A DNA stretch of 7,926 nt, taken from REEB95 sp035632395. GTDB taxonomy: Bacteria; Pseudomonadota; Alphaproteobacteria; ATCC43930; CGMCC-115725. Positions 6,528-7,926 of this stretch are shown here, in pieces. The stretch is taken from positions 1-7,926 of the forward strand of contig DASQGX010000141.1 of the NCBI GenBank assembly GCA_035632395.1. Direction: 5' to 3'. The translations under genes were made by a program, and so were the position numbers. Within the stretch, counting starts at the first letter, position 1; each line of letters starts with the position of its first letter. The notes under the pieces are model-generated. The model was not told where the DNA came from and did not search any database. It saw only the letters and a program-made list of their open reading frames with translations.

Positions 6528-6731
6528 ATGGACCTCGAGATCGAAGCGATCAAGGCCAAGATCACGCAGCTCAAGGCCGAGCACCGCTCGCTCGACGACG
6601 ATATCCGCCGCCTCGAGGAAGGCGGCGCGTTCAATCCGATCGAGATGCAGCGGCTGAAGCGCCGCAAGCTGGCGCTCAAGGATCTGCTGGCGCGCCTCGA
6701 AAGCAAGCTGCTGCCCGACATCATCGCGTAA
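6528..6731 (+). CDS. YdcH/DUF465-family small protein (67 aa)
   Basis: The 67-residue protein begins MDLEIEAIKAKITQLKAEHR. It is a charged helical hairpin with EHRSLDDDIRRLE (18-30), a turn at FNPIE (35-39), and MQRLKRRKLALKDLLARLE (40-58). This is the DUF465/YdcH pattern. Members are common in alphaproteobacteria, often near purEK, and their biochemical role is not established. It is the paralog of the 56-residue gene at 4948-5118, but lies on the other strand with pfk between them. No Shine-Dalgarno sequence is visible: the bases before the ATG are CCGACCCCCG. Translation may therefore depend on an accessible short leader. An extended -10 promoter lies at 6484-6492. The charged sequence gives no sign of a signal peptide or membrane segment. 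Confidence 0.87.
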   Translation: MDLEIEAIKAKITQLKAEHRSLDDDIRRLEEGGAFNPIEMQRLKRRKLALKDLLARLESKLLPDIIA

Positions 6732-6759
6732 AGTGCTGCGTGCCGTTTCGCGGATGTAC

Positions 6760-6821
6760 GTAGAAATACGGACGCGTCAAAACCGCGCGGGCCCGCGGGT
6801 CTAGGTACAAATCCCGACGCG
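6760..6821. repeat. Imperfect 17-bp direct repeat upstream of flp
   Basis: GTAGAAATACGGACGCG (6760-6776) and GTACAAATCCCGACGCG (6805-6821) match at 14 of 17 positions and start 45 bp apart. The second copy ends directly at the GACTC and CtrA-like site upstream of the pilin gene. Between the copies lies the perfect 12-bp palindrome CGCGGGCCCGCG (6786-6797). The spacing is roughly four helical turns, so both copies could face the same side of the DNA and be regulator sites. Confidence 0.4.
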
Positions 6822-6825
6822 ACTC

Positions 6826-6840
6826 TTAATGAGTGGTTAG
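6826..6840 (+). promoter_or_regulatory. CtrA-like box (TTAA-N7-TTAG) upstream of the Flp pilin gene
   Basis: TTAA (6826-6829), seven bases, then TTAG (6837-6840) matches the alphaproteobacterial CtrA consensus TTAA-N7-TTAA at seven of eight fixed positions. A CcrM-type site GACTC (6821-6825) directly abuts it. The box ends 52 bp before the chosen pilin start, a reasonable place for a CtrA-activated promoter. The homologous pilA of Caulobacter is a known CtrA target. No clear -10 element was identified downstream. Confidence 0.5.
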
Positions 6841-6882
6841 CCATATCGGTCCAGGGTTCGTGCGTGTAACGCGCCAACCAAT

Positions 6883-6888
6883 GGAGGG
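6883..6888 (+). promoter_or_regulatory. Ribosome-binding site that sets the GTG start of flp
   Basis: GGAGGG sits four bases before the GTG at 6893. An in-frame ATG at 6881 overlaps this site and has no upstream Shine-Dalgarno of its own. A start at 6833 would add a polar extension unlike Flp leaders. The site therefore favours GTG. Confidence 0.7.
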
Positions 6889-6892
6889 TACT

Positions 6893-7054
6893 GTGCGCAA
6901 TTTGATCGTTCGTCTTCGCCGCGATGACAGCGGCGCAACCGCCATCGAGTACGGCCTGATCGCCGCGCTGATCTCAGTCGTCATCGTGACTGCGGTGACT
7001 TCGGTCGGCACCAATCTAAAGTCCGTGTTCAGTACGGTCGCGAACAACCTCTGA
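6893..7054 (+). CDS. flp: Flp/Fap-type pilin prepilin
   Basis: Starting at GTG 6893 the product has 53 residues: a short basic leader (MRNLIVRLRRDDSG), a processing site, and a mature pilin of about 39 residues. The site is G14|ATAIEYGLI, the Flp prepilin-peptidase motif with Glu at +5 and Tyr at +6. One hydrophobic helix follows (about 22-38), then a short polar end (SVFSTVANNL). Such pilins assemble into tight-adherence (Tad/CpaA-F) pili for surface attachment. No tad/cpa genes, prepilin peptidase or secretin are in the window, so this copy depends on machinery elsewhere or is an extra pilin. Its control region carries a CtrA-like box and direct repeats. It sits alone between the YdcH gene and purEK, in the same direction. 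Confidence 0.9.
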   Translation: MRNLIVRLRRDDSGATAIEYGLIAALISVVIVTAVTSVGTNLKSVFSTVANNL

Positions 7055-7150
7055 CGTCGGTTCGTTCGTACCGTTCAGCGCGCCGGTCGCGGCACCCTGA
7101 TTTTGATCGACGCTTTCGCTACGGGTGGAGCGCCAACGATCGGGCCCTGA

Positions 7151-7176
7151 GCGGAGCGCTTGCCCGCGCGCTTCGC
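7151..7176 (+). other. Hairpin overlapping the purE -35 region
   Basis: GCGGAGCGC (7151-7159) can pair with GCGCTTCGC (7168-7176), a 9-bp stem with one G-U pair and an 8-base loop. The loop holds most of the -35 hexamer of the purE promoter. It follows flp by about 96 bp but has no T-run, so it is a poor terminator. It could be an operator-like dyad or chance in GC-rich DNA. Confidence 0.3.
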
Positions 7177-7187
7177 ATTCCTATAAT
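7160..7187 (+). promoter_or_regulatory. Promoter of purEK
   Basis: TTGCCC (7160-7165) and a perfect TATAAT (7182-7187) are separated by 16 bases. The predicted transcript starts near 7194, giving a leader of about 24 bases that is mostly the G-rich ribosome-binding region. It is the best promoter match in the window. No PUR-box-like sequence was recognised. Confidence 0.65.
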
Positions 7188-7217
7188 GCGCGCTTCCTGG
7201 ATCGGGGGCAGGGGGGA

Positions 7218-7709
7218 ATGAAACGCGCCAAGCCCGTCGGCATCATCATGGGCAGCCAATCCGACTGGAAGACCATGCGTCATGCGGCGCGCATGCTCGA
7301 CCGTCTCGGCATCGGGTATGAGGCACATGTGGTGTCGGCGCATCGGACGCCGCGGCGGCTTTATGATTACGCGCATGGTGCCAAGGCGCGCAGCGTTCGC
7401 GTCATCATCGCCGGTGCTGGCGGCGCGGCGCACCTGCCGGGCATGGCCGCGTCCATGACGGTCCTGCCGGTGCTCGGTGTGCCAGTCGAGACCCGCACGC
7501 TTAAAGGTGTCGACAGCTTTCTTTCGATCGCGCAAATGCCCGGTGGCGTTCCGGTTGGCACGCTCGCGATCGGCAAGGCCGGCGCCATCAATGCCGCCTT
7601 GCTGGCGGCGGCCATCCTTGCGCTCGGCGACGCCAAGGTGGCAAGGCGGCTCGAACGCTTCCGCAAGCTGCAGACGGCATCCGTGCCGAAGCGTCCGCCG
7701 CGCGGATGA
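7218..7709 (+). CDS. purE: N5-carboxyaminoimidazole ribonucleotide mutase (PurE)
   Basis: The 163-residue protein is a class I PurE. It converts N5-CAIR to CAIR in de novo purine synthesis, using the product of PurK. Diagnostic motifs: GSQSDW (12-17), VVSAHRTP (38-45; His42 corresponds to the E. coli catalytic His45), IIAGAGGAAHLPGMAA (63-78), PVLGVPV (84-90), LSIAQMPGGVPV (102-113) and NAALLAAAI (125-133). Length and motif order are typical. The ATG at 7218 follows a G-rich ribosome-binding stretch (7204-7216) and gives the expected MKRAKPVGIIMGS start. An upstream in-frame start at 7125 would precede the TATAAT promoter and is unlikely. The stop codon overlaps the start of purK. Confidence 0.97.
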   Translation: MKRAKPVGIIMGSQSDWKTMRHAARMLDRLGIGYEAHVVSAHRTPRRLYDYAHGAKARSVRVIIAGAGGAAHLPGMAASMTVLPVLGVPVETRTLKGVDSFLSIAQMPGGVPVGTLAIGKAGAINAALLAAAILALGDAKVARRLERFRKLQTASVPKRPPRG

Positions 7710-7926
7710 TTCTTCCCGGCGCGACCATCGGCATTGTCGGCGGTGGGCAGCTCGGCCGCATGACCGCGCTGGCCGCCGCTCGGCTCGGCTATCGCTGCCA
7801 CATCTTTTCGCCCGATGCCGACGGGCCGGCCAAGCAGGTTACGCCTTACGCCACCACCGCGGCCTACGACGACCGCGAAGCGCTTGAGCGCTTTGCCGCC
7901 GCAATCGATGTCGCAACCTACGAATT
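7706..7926 (+). CDS. purK: N5-carboxyaminoimidazole ribonucleotide synthase (PurK), N-terminal part
   Basis: The ATG at 7706 overlaps the purE stop codon (ATGA). The frame stays open to the window edge, giving 73 residues of a protein normally about 350-380 long. TIGIVGGGQLGRMTALAAARLGY (7-29) is the N-terminal nucleotide-binding fold of PurK. FSPDADGPAKQVTPY (34-48) and DVATYE (68-73), evidently the start of the usual VTYEFE motif, follow. PurK is an ATP-grasp enzyme that makes N5-CAIR from AIR, bicarbonate and ATP and feeds PurE. The gene is cut by the window end, not broken. Co-transcription and translational coupling with purE are strongly suggested. Confidence 0.95.
   Translation, partial: MILPGATIGIVGGGQLGRMTALAAARLGYRCHIFSPDADGPAKQVTPYATTAAYDDREALERFAAAIDVATYE

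Noticed and set aside
6783..6798. Hairpin CCGCG-N6-CGCGG as an intrinsic terminator
   Set aside because: There is no T-run on the plus strand. A TTTT follows only on the minus strand, where no gene ends nearby.
6833..6892. Upstream GTG/ATG starts for the Flp pilin (6833, 6881)
   Set aside because: 6833 lies inside the CtrA-like box, and 6881 overlaps the ribosome-binding site GGAGGG. GTG at 6893 gives a normal short prepilin leader.
7204..7216. G5-CA-G6 tract before purE as a phase-variable repeat or G-quadruplex
   Set aside because: The runs are short and only two in number, and they act plausibly as the ribosome-binding stretch. A length change there would not shift a reading frame.
1..7926. 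Enrichment of GANTC (CcrM) sites
   Set aside because: Sites seen by eye in genes and gaps are about as frequent as chance allows (roughly one per 256 bp). Only the one abutting the CtrA-like box is mentioned for its position.

Overview
This window looks like ordinary chromosomal core DNA from a GC-rich alphaproteobacterium. Hyphomicrobiales/Rhizobiales-like is my best guess, but that is inference. The evidence is the TrcR/DUF1013 family protein (an alphaproteobacterial family), the pair of small YdcH/DUF465 proteins near purEK, the GC-rich third codon positions and a Flp pilin with a CtrA-like site. I see no mobile element, CRISPR array, rRNA or tRNA.

Left part (1-4920). A TrcR-type cell-cycle regulator (14-616, +) converges on a propionyl-CoA/short-chain acyl-CoA synthetase (613-2514, -). 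The two genes share one CTAG, which holds both stop codons. From a 67-bp gap, a second AMP-forming acyl-CoA ligase of the medium/long-chain type (2582-4207, +) is transcribed away from prpE. It is coupled by an ATGA overlap to a secreted SIMPL-domain protein (4204-4920, +). The two ligases would feed short and longer carboxylic acids into CoA thioester metabolism.

Middle part (4921-6731). A 56-residue YdcH-family gene (4948-5118, -) lies downstream of a 6-phosphofructokinase (5276-6382, -). A second YdcH-family gene (6528-6731, +) diverges from pfk. The phosphofructokinase has the ATP-type glycine with the PPi-type lysine (the group III pattern), and it lacks the arginine equivalent to E. coli Arg72.

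Right part (6732-7926). A lone Flp pilin gene (6893-7054, +) has a near-consensus CtrA box upstream. It is followed by the purine operon purE-purK, which has a recognisable sigma-70 type promoter and a 4-base ATGA overlap. purK runs off the window.

I did not find a clearly undescribed system. The items most worth a second look are the orphan Flp gene with its CtrA-like control region, the active-site combination of the phosphofructokinase, the two YdcH paralogs around pfk, and the ligase-SIMPL coupling. All positions, alignments and family assignments were made by eye and from memory, without database searches.
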